Positions 24,656 to 34,273 of a DNA stretch of 64,000 nucleotides are shown here, in pieces. The stretch lies in assembly GCF_047249845.1 (NCBI RefSeq), contig NZ_JBKTWO010000001.1:1-64000 (forward strand). The letters run 5' to 3'. The position numbers and the translations under genes were made by a program. A model generated the notes under the pieces. That model searched no databases. It was not told the origin of the DNA and was given only the letters and a program-made list of their open reading frames with translations. The stretch is from Thomasclavelia sp047249845 (lineage in GTDB: Bacteria; Bacillota_I; Bacilli_A; Erysipelotrichales; Coprobacillaceae). Each line of letters starts with the position of its first letter. Position 1 is the first letter of the stretch.

Positions 24656-25174
24656 ATGGATTTAACAAAATTTGTAGCTAGCATAAAAGATTTTCCTGAA
24701 GAAGGGGTCATATTTAGAGATGTAACGCCATTGATGAAAGATCGAGATGCTTTTAGAGAAACAATTGATCAATTTGTTGACTGGGCTAATAGTCTGGATG
24801 CAAAAGTTGATATTGTCGCAGGGCCAGAAGCACGAGGTTTTTTATTTGGCTGTCCTGTAGCTTATAACATTAATGCGGGATTTGTACCAGTTAGAAAACC
24901 TGGTAAATTACCTAGGAAAACAGTATGTGAAACATATGCATTAGAATATGGAACTAATGAGGTTCATATTCATGCTGATAGTATTGAACAAGGACAAAAT
25001 GTAATTATTGTTGATGACCTACTGGCAACAGGGGGGACTGTTGAAGCAACTGTTAAGTTAGTAGAAAAATTAGGTGGAAAAGTAATTGGAATTGCTTTTT
25101 TAATTGAATTAGAAGAATTAAAAGGAAGAGATAAACTAGAAGGTTATAATGTTTATTCAATATTAAAATATTAA
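24656..25174 (+). CDS. apt: Adenine phosphoribosyltransferase
   Basis: This 172-residue purine-salvage enzyme makes AMP from adenine and PRPP. It aligns closely with B. subtilis Apt: MDLTKFVASIKDFPEEGVIF, VAGPEARGFLFGCPVAY, PVRKPGKLPR, the PRPP-binding loop VIIVDDLLATGGT, and IAFLIELEELKGRDKL. The ATG at 24656 fits homology. A GTG at 24647 sits too close to the AAAGGAG site to be the start. It lies between recJ and rel, with a terminator-like hairpin after it that may attenuate transcription into rel. Confidence 0.95.
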   Translation: MDLTKFVASIKDFPEEGVIFRDVTPLMKDRDAFRETIDQFVDWANSLDAKVDIVAGPEARGFLFGCPVAYNINAGFVPVRKPGKLPRKTVCETYALEYGTNEVHIHADSIEQGQNVIIVDDLLATGGTVEATVKLVEKLGGKVIGIAFLIELEELKGRDKLEGYNVYSILKY

Positions 25175-25195
25175 AAAAGAGCATGGCTCTTTTTT
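25173..25195 (+). terminator. Terminator/attenuator between apt and rel
   Basis: AAAAAAGAGC and GCTCTTTTTT pair around a short loop, giving a U-rich end 22 bases before the rel start. Confidence 0.7.
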
Positions 25196-25216
25196 AATAA
25201 TAAGGGAGGTGTTTTT

Positions 25217-27442
25217 ATGATGGAATACAAAGGTGCAGGGGATAGTGTTTCAATAAAAGATGTTTTAGAAGTATGTAATAAATATATTACTAGTCAAGAA
25301 AGTCTTACTTTAATAAATCAGGCTTATGATTATATTATGGAAAAACATAAGGATCAAAAACGAAAAAGCGGTGAACCATATACTAATCATTTGATTTGGG
25401 TAGCTTATATTTTAGCAACTTTACAAACTGGACCAGCTACGATTACAGCAGGGTTGCTTCATGATGTAATGGAAGATTGTCATGTCAGTCGTGAAGAAAT
25501 GGTTGAACGTTTTGGAGAGGAAATTACAACATTAGTTGAAGGGGTTACGAAAATTGGTAAAATGCCCTTTAAAGATGAATCAGATGTTTATGCTGAAAAT
25601 CATCGAAAGATCTATATTGCCATGGCAAAGGATATTCGAGTTATATTAATAAAGTTTGCCGATCGTCTTCATAATATGAGAACATTACAATTTATGCCTC
25701 CTCATAAACAAAAAAGAATTGCTAGAGAAACTTTAGAAGTATATACACCAATTGCTCATCGTTTAGGGATCAATGATATTAAAACTGAATTAGAAGATTT
25801 AAGTTTATCATATTTAGATCCTGTAGCCTTTAAAGATATTTCTAATCTTTTAGCAGTTAAACAGGAAGAAAGAAAAGAATCTGTTGCTAAAATGATGGAA
25901 TCTGTTAAAAATATGCTTGATGAAAATAAATATGAGTATCGAATTTTAGGAAGGGCTAAATCAATTTATAGTATTTACAAAAAAATGTTTGTTAAAAAGA
26001 AACGTTTTGATGAGCTATATGATTTATATGCTTTAAGGATCATTACTAAAGATAAGATGGATTGTTATGGTGTTTTGGGTTTAATTCATGATCATTACCG
26101 TCCAATTCCTGGAAGATTTAAAGATTATATTGCTATGCCAAAACCGAATATGTATCAATCTTTGCATACTTCTGTAATCGGTGAGGATGGAAATACTTTT
26201 GAAATTCAAATCCGTACTGAAGAGATGGATGAATTAGCAGAATTAGGGATAGCTGCTCATTGGCGTTATAAAGAAAACAAAGGTTATTCTTCTAAAAAGG
26301 AACAACAGGAAATTGGTGAAAAATTACAGTGGCTAAGAGAGTTTATTTCTTTAAGTGATGATATTAAAGATGGTGATGCAAAAGAATATTATGATTCATT
26401 AAGAAGGGATATTTTTGAAGCTAATGTTTATGTTTTAACCCCACAAGGGAAAATTGTTGAATTACCAAATGGTTCAACTCCAATTGATTTTGCATACCGA
26501 ATTCATACTGAAGTGGGTCATAAAGCTGTTGGTGCTTTAGTTAACAATGTTATGGTGCCAATAGATACAAAGTTAAATACTGGTGATGTAGTTGAAATCA
26601 AGACAAATAAGCAATCGCAAGGGCCCAGTGAGGATTGGTTGAAATTTGTTCGTACGGCTGGTGCTCGTAATAAAATCCGACAATTCATCGCATCTAGAGA
26701 GGCAGAAACTAAGAAAGATGCAATTGAAGATGGACGTAAGGTTTTAAGAGAGGAACTTAGAAAACGACAGTTAGATGAGAAAAAATATTTAGATCCAGAT
26801 ACTTATAAAACTTTTTTAGGGTCATTTGGTGCTCGTTCATTTGATGATATTCTTTATTTTATTGGTAAAAAGAGTTTGCCGGCAATGACTTTGATTGATC
26901 GAGTTGTTCCTAAAAAGAGTGGTTTTTTTGATAGTATTTCTAAAATGCTGCAAAGAAATAATCAGGTTAATGAAAAACAACAATCAATAAGAAGTAATTC
27001 AGGCGTTGTTGTTAAAGGAATAGATGGTTTAAAGATCCAGTTATCTAAATGTTGTAATCCGATTCCTGGTGATGATATTCAAGGCTTTGTTTCACAAGGT
27101 CAAGGAATTAAAGTTCATCGTAAAGATTGTCCTAATATTCAAATGCCTGAAGTGAAATCTAGATTAATAGATGTTTACTGGGATTTTGCTTCAATTTCAA
27201 CTATGAAGTTTCAGGCTGATCTGGAAATAATTGGTTTAGATCGAACTAATTTACTAAATGATGTAGTTACGTCTTTAGGACAAATGAAGATTAATATTTT
27301 AAATATTCATGCAGATGTTATTGATATGAAAGCAATTATTAAACTCAAGATTTCAGTAGAAGATGCTTCGCGATTGCAACAGGCAATTGATAATATTAAT
27401 AAGATACAAGGAATATTTGAGGTTAAAAGAATTATTCATTAG
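25217..27442 (+). CDS. rel: Bifunctional (p)ppGpp synthetase/hydrolase RelA/SpoT
   Basis: This 741-residue stringent-response enzyme is of the long Rel type. The hydrolase domain has His58 and the pair His82-Asp83 (LHDVMED). The synthetase domain includes YSIYKKM, DLYALRIIT and GRFKDYIAMPKPNMYQSLHT. A TGS domain follows (VYVLTPQGKIVELPNGSTPIDFAYRIHTEVGH). A helical and CC domain carries the conserved LSKCCNPIPGDDIQGFVSQGQGI, and an ACT domain ends the protein. Both catalytic halves look intact, so it should make and degrade (p)ppGpp. GGGAGG precedes tandem ATGs at 25217 and 25220; either may be used. Confidence 0.96.
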   Translation: MMEYKGAGDSVSIKDVLEVCNKYITSQESLTLINQAYDYIMEKHKDQKRKSGEPYTNHLIWVAYILATLQTGPATITAGLLHDVMEDCHVSREEMVERFGEEITTLVEGVTKIGKMPFKDESDVYAENHRKIYIAMAKDIRVILIKFADRLHNMRTLQFMPPHKQKRIARETLEVYTPIAHRLGINDIKTELEDLSLSYLDPVAFKDISNLLAVKQEERKESVAKMMESVKNMLDENKYEYRILGRAKSIYSIYKKMFVKKKRFDELYDLYALRIITKDKMDCYGVLGLIHDHYRPIPGRFKDYIAMPKPNMYQSLHTSVIGEDGNTFEIQIRTEEMDELAELGIAAHWRYKENKGYSSKKEQQEIGEKLQWLREFISLSDDIKDGDAKEYYDSLRRDIFEANVYVLTPQGKIVELPNGSTPIDFAYRIHTEVGHKAVGALVNNVMVPIDTKLNTGDVVEIKTNKQSQGPSEDWLKFVRTAGARNKIRQFIASREAETKKDAIEDGRKVLREELRKRQLDEKKYLDPDTYKTFLGSFGARSFDDILYFIGKKSLPAMTLIDRVVPKKSGFFDSISKMLQRNNQVNEKQQSIRSNSGVVVKGIDGLKIQLSKCCNPIPGDDIQGFVSQGQGIKVHRKDCPNIQMPEVKSRLIDVYWDFASISTMKFQADLEIIGLDRTNLLNDVVTSLGQMKINILNIHADVIDMKAIIKLKISVEDASRLQQAIDNINKIQGIFEVKRIIH

Positions 27443-27689
27443 ATAATTAATATTTTTAAATTAAGTGAAAAAGAATTAGAATCTGATTGATTTATGATGA
27501 ATTCTTCGCAGTTAATGAGTAAAATGTTGTTTATGATTGGATTATAATCAACGATAATGACTATAATATTTAGTAGATCTATAGCAAGTAATATTGGTTG
27601 ATTTAGAATTGTTATTTTATTAAAAAGGATAATGATATTAATTATCAGTAAATATTCTTGCTTTTAAAAAAAATATTATATATAATATT
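27443..27689. other. AT-rich spacer between rel and the T-box leader
   Basis: About 250 bases contain no convincing ORF or hairpin. They presumably contain the end of the rel transcript and the promoter of the hisS-aspS leader. Confidence 0.5.
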
Positions 27690-27905
27690 TTTAATCCAGA
27701 GAACAAGCTTAAACAATTATATCTTTTTTTAGAGAGAATACGGGTGGTGAAAGTATTTAAAAGAAGGTTGTGGGACACTTGGGAGGAGTTACTTTGAAGT
27801 AAGTAGAAGTAAACGTATGTCGCGTTAAGACAAGAGAGCGTGTTGTTTAACACGAATTAAGGTGGTACCGCGTTAATTAACGTCCTTATTTTAAGGACGT
27901 TTTTA
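27690..27905 (+). ncRNA. T-box riboswitch leader of hisS-aspS
   Basis: This tRNA-sensing leader has the standard parts in order. Stem I elements are AGAGAG (27731 onward) and GGGTGGTGAAAG. A specifier region GGGACACTTGG lies at 27772-27782. The T-box AAGGTGGTACCGCG is at about 27859-27872. A terminator hairpin AACGTCCTT/AAGGACGTT with a T-run lies at 27879-27905. The specifier contains CAC (His, 27776-27778) overlapping GAC (Asp, 27774-27776), fitting an operon for both synthetases. Uncharged tRNA would pair with the T-box and stop termination. Confidence 0.9.
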
Positions 27906-27927
27906 TATTATTAAGGAGGAAATGAAG

Positions 27928-29205
27928 ATGATGTATAAAGCTGCTCGAGGAACAGTGGATATTTTGCCTGAGCAAAGTGCTAAATGGCAAACGTTAGAAC
28001 AATTAATTAGGACTATTTGTGCTAATTATAATGTTAAAGAGGTGCGAACACCAATATTTGAACATACAGAATTATTTTGTCGTGCAGTTGGTGATACAAC
28101 TGATGTAGTTAGTAAAGAAATGTATACTTTTGCAGATAAGAAAGGTCGTTCAATAACTTTACGCCCTGAAGGAACAGCGGGTGTGGCTAGAGCGTATGTA
28201 GAAAATAAGATGTTTTCTAATCCTGATAAAATTAGTAAATTATATTATATTGGACCAATGTTTAGATATGAACGTCCTCAAAATGGGCGGCAACGTCAGT
28301 TTCACCAATTCGGGGTAGAAATGATTGGTTATGAATCACCATATTTAGATGTTGAATGTATGACTATGGCAGTTACTCTTGTTGAAGCGCTAGGATTAAA
28401 AGGGGTTAAGTTACATATTAATACACTTGGTGATAATGAAAGTCGTGATGCTTATCGTAATGCTCTAAAAGCTCATTTTGAGCCATATTTAGATGAGTTG
28501 TGTGGTGATTGTAAAAGTCGTTATGAAATTAATCCGTTAAGAATTTTGGATTGTAAAATTGATCATGATCATCCAGCTATGGCTAAGGCACCAAAAACAA
28601 TCGATTATTTAAGTGAAGCAGCAAAACAACATTTTACTAAAGTATGTGAACTATTAGATGATTTGGAAATTGAATATGTAGTCGATACAAATTTAGTTCG
28701 TGGATTAGACTATTATTGTCATACTGTATTTGAAGTTATTTCTGATGATCCACGTTTAGGAGCTGGTTCAACAGTTGGTGGTGGTGGTCGCTACAATGGT
28801 TTAGTTCAAGAATTAGGTGGACCAGAAGCTCCTGGTGTTGGATTTGCCTTTGGAATGGAACGCTTGTTAATTGCAATGGATGATGATTTAGAAGAAGCTG
28901 ATGGATTGGATGTATATGTAATGCCTTTGGGTGATCAAGCTAAAGATTTAGCGGTTCAGATTACAGCGATGCTTCGTGCTAATGGTTTTAGTGTCGATAT
29001 GGATTATCAAGGGCGCTCTTTAAAAGCTCAATTTAAAACGGTTGATCGAATGGATAGTCATTTTGCAATGATCATTGGTGATCAGGAAGTAGCTGATGAA
29101 GTAGTAAATATCAAATGTACTCATTCAAAAACACAGGATATAGTACCAATTGAAAATATTGTAGCTTATATTGAAAATCATATGGAGGGACATGTTCATG
29201 AATAG
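27928..29205 (+). CDS. hisS: Histidyl-tRNA synthetase
   Basis: This class II synthetase of about 425 residues charges tRNA-His. Recognisable motifs are RGTVDILP at the N-terminus, motif 2 FRYERPQNGRQRQFHQFGVE, the histidine-specific VRGLDYYCHTVFE and GGGGRYNGL, motif 3 GVGFAFGMERLL, and the C-terminal anticodon-binding domain. Start codons at 27922, 27928 and 27931 are all in frame. ATG 27928 is best spaced (8 bases) from AAGGAGG. It is under the T-box leader and overlaps aspS by 8 bases, so the pair is co-translated. Confidence 0.96.
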   Translation: MMYKAARGTVDILPEQSAKWQTLEQLIRTICANYNVKEVRTPIFEHTELFCRAVGDTTDVVSKEMYTFADKKGRSITLRPEGTAGVARAYVENKMFSNPDKISKLYYIGPMFRYERPQNGRQRQFHQFGVEMIGYESPYLDVECMTMAVTLVEALGLKGVKLHINTLGDNESRDAYRNALKAHFEPYLDELCGDCKSRYEINPLRILDCKIDHDHPAMAKAPKTIDYLSEAAKQHFTKVCELLDDLEIEYVVDTNLVRGLDYYCHTVFEVISDDPRLGAGSTVGGGGRYNGLVQELGGPEAPGVGFAFGMERLLIAMDDDLEEADGLDVYVMPLGDQAKDLAVQITAMLRANGFSVDMDYQGRSLKAQFKTVDRMDSHFAMIIGDQEVADEVVNIKCTHSKTQDIVPIENIVAYIENHMEGHVHE

Positions 29206-30955
29206 AACTCATAATAATGGCGAATTAAGAATTAGTGATGTTAATAAATTTGTTGAATTAAAAGGATGGGTAGCTAAAAAAAGAAATCTAGGATCTTTAA
29301 TTTTTATTGATTTAAGAGATCGTTTTGGAATTACCCAGATTGTTTTAAATGAAGAAATGGAAGCTATAGGTAGAGAAATTAAAAATGAGTATGTGTTACA
29401 TGTAGCTGGTAAAGTAATTGAACGCAGCTCTAAAAATCCTAATATGCCAACAGGGGATATAGAGATTGAAGCTATGCATATTAATATTATTAATACTGCT
29501 AAAGTTACGCCTATTTATACGAGTGATGACACTGATGCCAGTGAAGATGCTAGAATGCAATATCGTTATTTAGATTTAAGAAGACCAGTAATGCAAAATA
29601 AAATTATAACACGTCATAAAATTACTAGCAGTATTCGTAATTTTTTGGATAATCATGATTTTATTGATGTAGAAACTCCTTATTTAAATCGCTCAACGCC
29701 TGAAGGAGCAAGAGATTTTTTAGTTCCTTCCAGAGTTCATAATGGTTCTTTTTATGCTTTACCTCAATCACCGCAATTATTTAAACAATTATTGATGGTT
29801 TCGGGATTTGAACGTTATTATCAGATTGCTCGGTGTTTTAGAGATGAGGATCTTCGTTTAGATCGCCAGCCAGAATTTACGCAAGTTGATGTTGAAATGA
29901 GTTTTATGACAACTGATGAAATCATTACTATGGGAGAAGAATTATTAGCTCAAGTAATGAAAGATGTTAAAGGAATTAACCTTCAATTACCGTTGCCACG
30001 TATGACTTGGCATGAAGCAATGGAAAAATACGGAATTGATAAACCGGATATTCGTTTTGGATTAGAGTTAGTAAATTTAAATGAAACAGTAAAAGATGTT
30101 GAATTTATGGTTTTTAAAAGTGCATTAGAGGCTAATGGACATGTTAAAGGAATCAATGTTAAAGGAGAGGCGGATAATTTTTCTCGTAAAGCGATTGATA
30201 AGTTAACAGATGTAGTTAAAACATATAAGGCTAAGGGACTAGCCTGGTTAAAAGTTAAGAATGGAAAAGGTGAAGGACCAATTGCTAAATTTTTTAACGA
30301 TGAACAAATGACACGTTTATTAACTGCTATGGATGCTGGTGATAATGATTTGTTATTATTTGTTAGTGATGTTAAATATAGTGTTGTTTGTGATGCTTTA
30401 GCAGCGTTACGTAATCATTTGGGAAAAGAGCTAAAATTATTTAATAATGATGAGTTTGCATTTTTATGGATTGTTGATTTCCCAATGTTTGAATATGATG
30501 ATGAAACAGAACGTTATTATGCAGTACATCACCCATTTACTCGTCCTAAAGATAGTGATATTGATAAAATTGAAAATGATCCAGCTAATTGTTTAGCTGA
30601 TGCATATGATATTGTTTTAAATGGTTTTGAATTAGGTGGAGGATCACAAAGAATTTATGAACAAGACTTACAAGAACGGGCTTTTAAAGCGTTAGGATTT
30701 ACTCAAGAAAGAATTGATAGTCAATTTGGCTGGTTTGTTGAAGCTTTTCAATATGGTACACCACCACATGGAGGATTTGCATTAGGTCTTGATCGTCTAG
30801 CGATGCTGCTTACAGGAAGTGAAAATATCCGCGAAGTTATTGCTTTCCCTAAAAATGCTAGCGCAGTGTGCCCAATGTCTAAAGCCCCAAGTAATGTTGA
30901 TAATGCACAGTTAGAAGAATTAGGAATCGCGGTGATTGATGATGAACAAGAATAG
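29198..30955 (+). CDS. aspS: Aspartyl-tRNA synthetase
   Basis: This 585-residue class IIb synthetase is of the bacterial type. An OB-fold anticodon domain (about 1-100; VNKFVELKGWVAKKRNLGSL) comes first. The catalytic core follows with motif 2 FRDEDLRLDRQPEFTQVD and motif 3 GGFALGLDRLAML. The inserted GAD domain lies at about 280-420. The ATG at 29198 is chosen because GGAGGG is nine bases upstream and the homologous sequence starts there; a longer frame lies within hisS. A glutamine/asparagine-discriminating role is not inferable. Confidence 0.96.
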   Translation: MNRTHNNGELRISDVNKFVELKGWVAKKRNLGSLIFIDLRDRFGITQIVLNEEMEAIGREIKNEYVLHVAGKVIERSSKNPNMPTGDIEIEAMHINIINTAKVTPIYTSDDTDASEDARMQYRYLDLRRPVMQNKIITRHKITSSIRNFLDNHDFIDVETPYLNRSTPEGARDFLVPSRVHNGSFYALPQSPQLFKQLLMVSGFERYYQIARCFRDEDLRLDRQPEFTQVDVEMSFMTTDEIITMGEELLAQVMKDVKGINLQLPLPRMTWHEAMEKYGIDKPDIRFGLELVNLNETVKDVEFMVFKSALEANGHVKGINVKGEADNFSRKAIDKLTDVVKTYKAKGLAWLKVKNGKGEGPIAKFFNDEQMTRLLTAMDAGDNDLLLFVSDVKYSVVCDALAALRNHLGKELKLFNNDEFAFLWIVDFPMFEYDDETERYYAVHHPFTRPKDSDIDKIENDPANCLADAYDIVLNGFELGGGSQRIYEQDLQERAFKALGFTQERIDSQFGWFVEAFQYGTPPHGGFALGLDRLAMLLTGSENIREVIAFPKNASAVCPMSKAPSNVDNAQLEELGIAVIDDEQE

Positions 30956-32015
30956 AATTGATGCCGTTGTAAGTAATATGAAGGAAGCTGGTCTAGATTA
31001 TTTATTGATTAGTGAACCTTCATCAATAGATTATCTGATTAATTATGTCAATAATCCTGGTGAAAGAATGTATGTATTAATGTTGGCTGTAAATGGTCAT
31101 CATAAATTATTTTTTAATAAATTATTTTTTGTTGAAAATGATTTAGGAATTGATATTGTTTGGCATAGTGACACAGATGATGCTGTACAATCAATAGTTG
31201 ATAATCTTAATAATCCAAAGGTAATTGGTGTTGATAAACATTGGCGTGCAAATTTTTTACTTAGTTTAATGGAAAAAATCCCTGATGTTAGATTTGTTAA
31301 TGGCTCAAAGTGTATTGATCATGTTCGAATGATCAAGGATGAAATAGAGCAGGCTTTAATGATAGAAGCTAGTTTGATCAATGATAAAGCGATTCATGAA
31401 GTTATCCATCAAGTATCTTTAGGATTATCAGAACTTGAAGTAGCAGACAAGTTAGGTGAAATTTATAATAAATTAGGTGGTGATGGTAATAGTTTTGATG
31501 CAATCATTGCCTATGGTGCTAATGGGGCTAATCCTCATCATGAAAATGATAATAGTCACTTGAAACCGGGAGACAGCATAATTATTGATATGGGGTGTAA
31601 ATATAAAGGTTATTGTTCAGATATGACTAGAACAGTTTTTTATCAAGAAGTTAGTGAGGAAGCAAGAAAGGTTTATGAATTAGTAAAATCAGCTAATGAA
31701 GCTGCAGAAGCAATAATAAAGCCTGGAGTTAAATTGTGTGATATAGATAAAACTGCCCGTGATTTAATTACTAAAGCAGGATATGGTAAGGAGTTTAATC
31801 ATCGTTTAGGTCATTTTATTGGAAAAGATGTTCATGAATATGGTGATGTTTCTGTAAATTTTGATTTAGAAGTTGAAGAAGGCATGATTTTTTCAATTGA
31901 GCCAGGAATTTATTTACCAGGTAAGTTTGGGGTACGGATTGAAGATTTAGTAATGGTTACTAAAGAGGGATGTAAAGTATTAAACAGTTATTCAAAAGAT
32001 CTAAAAGTAATTTAA
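30942..32015 (+). CDS. M24 family aminopeptidase (Xaa-Pro peptidase type)
   Basis: This two-domain metallopeptidase has 357 residues. The N-terminal creatinase-like domain (1-125) precedes a pita-bread catalytic domain with the five metal ligands visible: two Asp in IIDMGCKYKGYCSDMTRT, His in HRLGHFIGKDVHE, Glu in SIEPGIY and Glu in GVRIEDL. Such enzymes remove an N-terminal residue before proline or split Xaa-Pro dipeptides. The start overlaps the end of aspS (in-frame TTG 30936, ATG 30939 and ATG 30942), so it is translationally coupled; no strong ribosome site decides between them. Confidence 0.88.
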   Translation: MNKNRIDAVVSNMKEAGLDYLLISEPSSIDYLINYVNNPGERMYVLMLAVNGHHKLFFNKLFFVENDLGIDIVWHSDTDDAVQSIVDNLNNPKVIGVDKHWRANFLLSLMEKIPDVRFVNGSKCIDHVRMIKDEIEQALMIEASLINDKAIHEVIHQVSLGLSELEVADKLGEIYNKLGGDGNSFDAIIAYGANGANPHHENDNSHLKPGDSIIIDMGCKYKGYCSDMTRTVFYQEVSEEARKVYELVKSANEAAEAIIKPGVKLCDIDKTARDLITKAGYGKEFNHRLGHFIGKDVHEYGDVSVNFDLEVEEGMIFSIEPGIYLPGKFGVRIEDLVMVTKEGCKVLNSYSKDLKVI

Positions 32016-32047
32016 TGATTAAGAGAATAAATCTTAATCATTTTAAT
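32014..32047 (+). terminator. Terminator after the M24 peptidase gene
   Basis: AATGATTAAGA and TCTTAATCATT form a perfect 11-bp stem around a seven-base loop. The T-run is short, so termination may be partial. Confidence 0.65.
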
Positions 32048-32131
32048 TGTCGATAAAAAATTATACTTTTTAGAATACGTTAAATACTTTTATCTTAATT
32101 TGTGCTAAAATGGTGGAGTGAGGTGACAAAA

Positions 32132-33442
32132 ATGTATTATTTTATAGGTATTAAGGGTTCAGGAATGGCACCGTTAGCGGAAATTCTTTATGAACTTGGG
32201 AATGAAGTATGTGGTAGTGATATAGATAAATATATTTTTATAGAGGAAGAATTAAGAAAAAGAAATATTCCGATTTATTCTTTTGATGCTAATAATATTA
32301 AAGATGGTTATACTGTGATTATTGGTAATGCTTTTAATGATGAACATGTGGAAGTTAAAGCTGCATTAGCTAATCCAAATGTTAAATGTTATCGGTATTT
32401 TGAGTTTTTAGGTCAATTTATGGAAAAATTTATTTCTATCAGTATAGCAGGTACTCATGGTAAAACTACAACAACAGGGATGGCTTATCATTTGTTTGAA
32501 GGTTTTGATAAAACATCAGTTTTAATTGGTGATGGTACTGGTCATGCGGTTAAAGATAGTAAGTACTTTATTGCAGAATCATGTGAATTTCAGGATCATT
32601 TTTTATATTATTATCCAAAATATGCTATTATTAATAATATTGAATTAGATCATGTTGATTATTTTAAAACATTAGAAAGATATATTGAGTCATTTGAAAA
32701 ATTTGCAAATCAAGTAAAAGATACAGTTATTGTTTGGGGCGATGATCAAAATATTAAAAAAATTAATTTTAAAAAAAGAGTTATGAGATTTGGTCTAAAT
32801 GACTATAATGACGTTAGGGCGGTAAATATAATAGAAAATAATTTAGGTTTTTCTTTTGATGTTTATATTCATAATGAATTATTTGGACATTTCAATTTGC
32901 CATTCTTTGGTATGCATATGTTATATAATTCACTGGCTATTATTACACTTGGTTATTTAGAAAACATGAGTAGTGAATATATTCAAAATAGATTGGCAAC
33001 TTTTGAAGGTACGAAACGCCGTTATAGTGTTACTGAAGTAGGTAATAATGTTTACGTTGATGATTATGCGCATCATCCTACTGCAATTAAATATGTAATA
33101 GAGGCAACTAGGGTCAAATATCCTAGCAAAAAGATCGTAGCAATATTTAAACCAGATCGTTTTTCTCGGGGAGCTCGATTTGCAGTTCAATTTGCCCAAG
33201 CAATGGATTTAGCTGATTATCCATATTTTTGTCCTTTCCCTGAAAATGCTGCAAAAGAAGACGGTATCGATATTGATATATATGATATCGCTAAAAATTT
33301 ACCGAGAGCAAAAGTTATTGGAGAAGATCAAGAAGCAGCTGAAGAGTTAGCCAAATATGATGATGTAGTTTTCTTGTTTATGTCTAGTAAAGATATATAT
33401 AAACTTGAAGAAAAAGTTATCACGATAAAAAAATCTATATAA
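32132..33442 (+). CDS. murC: UDP-N-acetylmuramate-L-alanine ligase
   Basis: This 436-residue cytoplasmic Mur ligase adds L-alanine to UDP-MurNAc in peptidoglycan synthesis. It has the N-terminal nucleotide-sugar fold (YFIGIKGSGMAPLAEIL), ATP loop GTHGKTTTTG at about 107-116, ESCEFQDHFL and NNIELDHVDYF in the centre, and DDYAHHPTAI in the C-terminal domain. ATG 32132 is supported by GAGGTG upstream and by homology; a longer frame from 32102 is rejected. Its position before DUF948, ytxH and ccpA copies the B. subtilis murC-ytxG-ytxH-ccpA neighbourhood, supporting MurC over its paralogue Mpl. Confidence 0.92.
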   Translation: MYYFIGIKGSGMAPLAEILYELGNEVCGSDIDKYIFIEEELRKRNIPIYSFDANNIKDGYTVIIGNAFNDEHVEVKAALANPNVKCYRYFEFLGQFMEKFISISIAGTHGKTTTTGMAYHLFEGFDKTSVLIGDGTGHAVKDSKYFIAESCEFQDHFLYYYPKYAIINNIELDHVDYFKTLERYIESFEKFANQVKDTVIVWGDDQNIKKINFKKRVMRFGLNDYNDVRAVNIIENNLGFSFDVYIHNELFGHFNLPFFGMHMLYNSLAIITLGYLENMSSEYIQNRLATFEGTKRRYSVTEVGNNVYVDDYAHHPTAIKYVIEATRVKYPSKKIVAIFKPDRFSRGARFAVQFAQAMDLADYPYFCPFPENAAKEDGIDIDIYDIAKNLPRAKVIGEDQEAAEELAKYDDVVFLFMSSKDIYKLEEKVITIKKSI

Positions 33443-33490
33443 GTATTAAAAATTGTGGTATAATATTTTTTAGAAAGTCGAGGTAAAGTT

Positions 33491-33781
33491 ATGACTGCTA
33501 TAGACGTTTGTTACTGTGTTTTAATTTTGTCAGGAGCTTTTGCATTAGTTTGTTTAGGAATTCTTTTGCTTCGTAGTTCGACAACAGTAAAACAAGTTGG
33601 TAACACAGTAGAAATGGCTCAAAGTACAATTGATAAGGCAGAAAAAATCATGGATGATATAACTTATAAATTGGATCTTTTAAATGCACCGATTGAATCA
33701 ATTGCTCGTTTCTTCGATCCGAATCGACCTAAGTTTAATCCGATTAGTGCTATTATTAGTTTGTTTAGAAAAAAATTTTAG
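33491..33781 (+). CDS. ytxG: DUF948 (YtxG-like) membrane protein
   Basis: This 96-residue protein has one N-terminal transmembrane helix (about residues 6-28) followed by a helical cytoplasmic segment (VGNTVEMAQSTIDKAEKIMDDI), the DUF948 pattern. Function is unknown; in B. subtilis ytxG belongs to the general stress and cell-envelope neighbourhood. GTCGAGG lies upstream of the ATG. It sits between murC and ytxH as in other Firmicutes, and that context carries much of the assignment. Confidence 0.75.
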   Translation: MTAIDVCYCVLILSGAFALVCLGILLLRSSTTVKQVGNTVEMAQSTIDKAEKIMDDITYKLDLLNAPIESIARFFDPNRPKFNPISAIISLFRKKF

Positions 33782-33796
33782 AAAGGTGAAAGTGTT

Positions 33797-34273
33797 ATGA
33801 AAATTGGAAAATTTATAGCTGGTATTGGTATTGGTACAGTAATTGGGATGTTATTAGCTCCTAAAAAAGGTAGTGAATTAAGAGAAGATCTTAAGGAAAA
33901 ATCTCAAGAGTTATATGATAAGGCTCAAAATATGACTAAAGAAGATTTTGAGGATTTGATTAATAATACGATTGAAGAAATTAAACTTTCAATTGATGAA
34001 TTTGATGTTGAGGAATTTAAAGAATCAACAGGTACTAAATTAGCAGAGGTAAAAGTAAAATTAGAACAATTAGCTAGCTCTGTTAAATCAAGTGATGAAT
34101 ATGCAAACTTTAAAGCATCAGTTGCTAAAGTTAGCAGCGATTTAACAAATAAGCTAAATGAAATTAAGACAAAAATTCAAGACAAAGATTTTGATGCAAT
34201 AAAAGAACTAGATGATGCAATGGATGATATTGAAGATGAGCTAGATGTCATCATTGAAGATTTAAAAGATTAA
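33797..34273 (+). CDS. ytxH: YtxH domain protein
   Basis: This 158-residue protein begins with the glycine-rich helix and basic stop of the YtxH family (FIAGIGIGTVIGMLLAPKKGSELRE). A long acidic alpha-helical tail, likely coiled coil, follows from residue 30 onward (LKEKSQELYDKAQNMTKEDF). It is probably membrane-anchored and stress related; no enzymatic role is known. GAAAGGTG precedes the ATG. Its stop TAA overlaps the ccpA ATG by one base, so the two are translationally coupled. Confidence 0.85.
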   Translation: MKIGKFIAGIGIGTVIGMLLAPKKGSELREDLKEKSQELYDKAQNMTKEDFEDLINNTIEEIKLSIDEFDVEEFKESTGTKLAEVKVKLEQLASSVKSSDEYANFKASVAKVSSDLTNKLNEIKTKIQDKDFDAIKELDDAMDDIEDELDVIIEDLKD

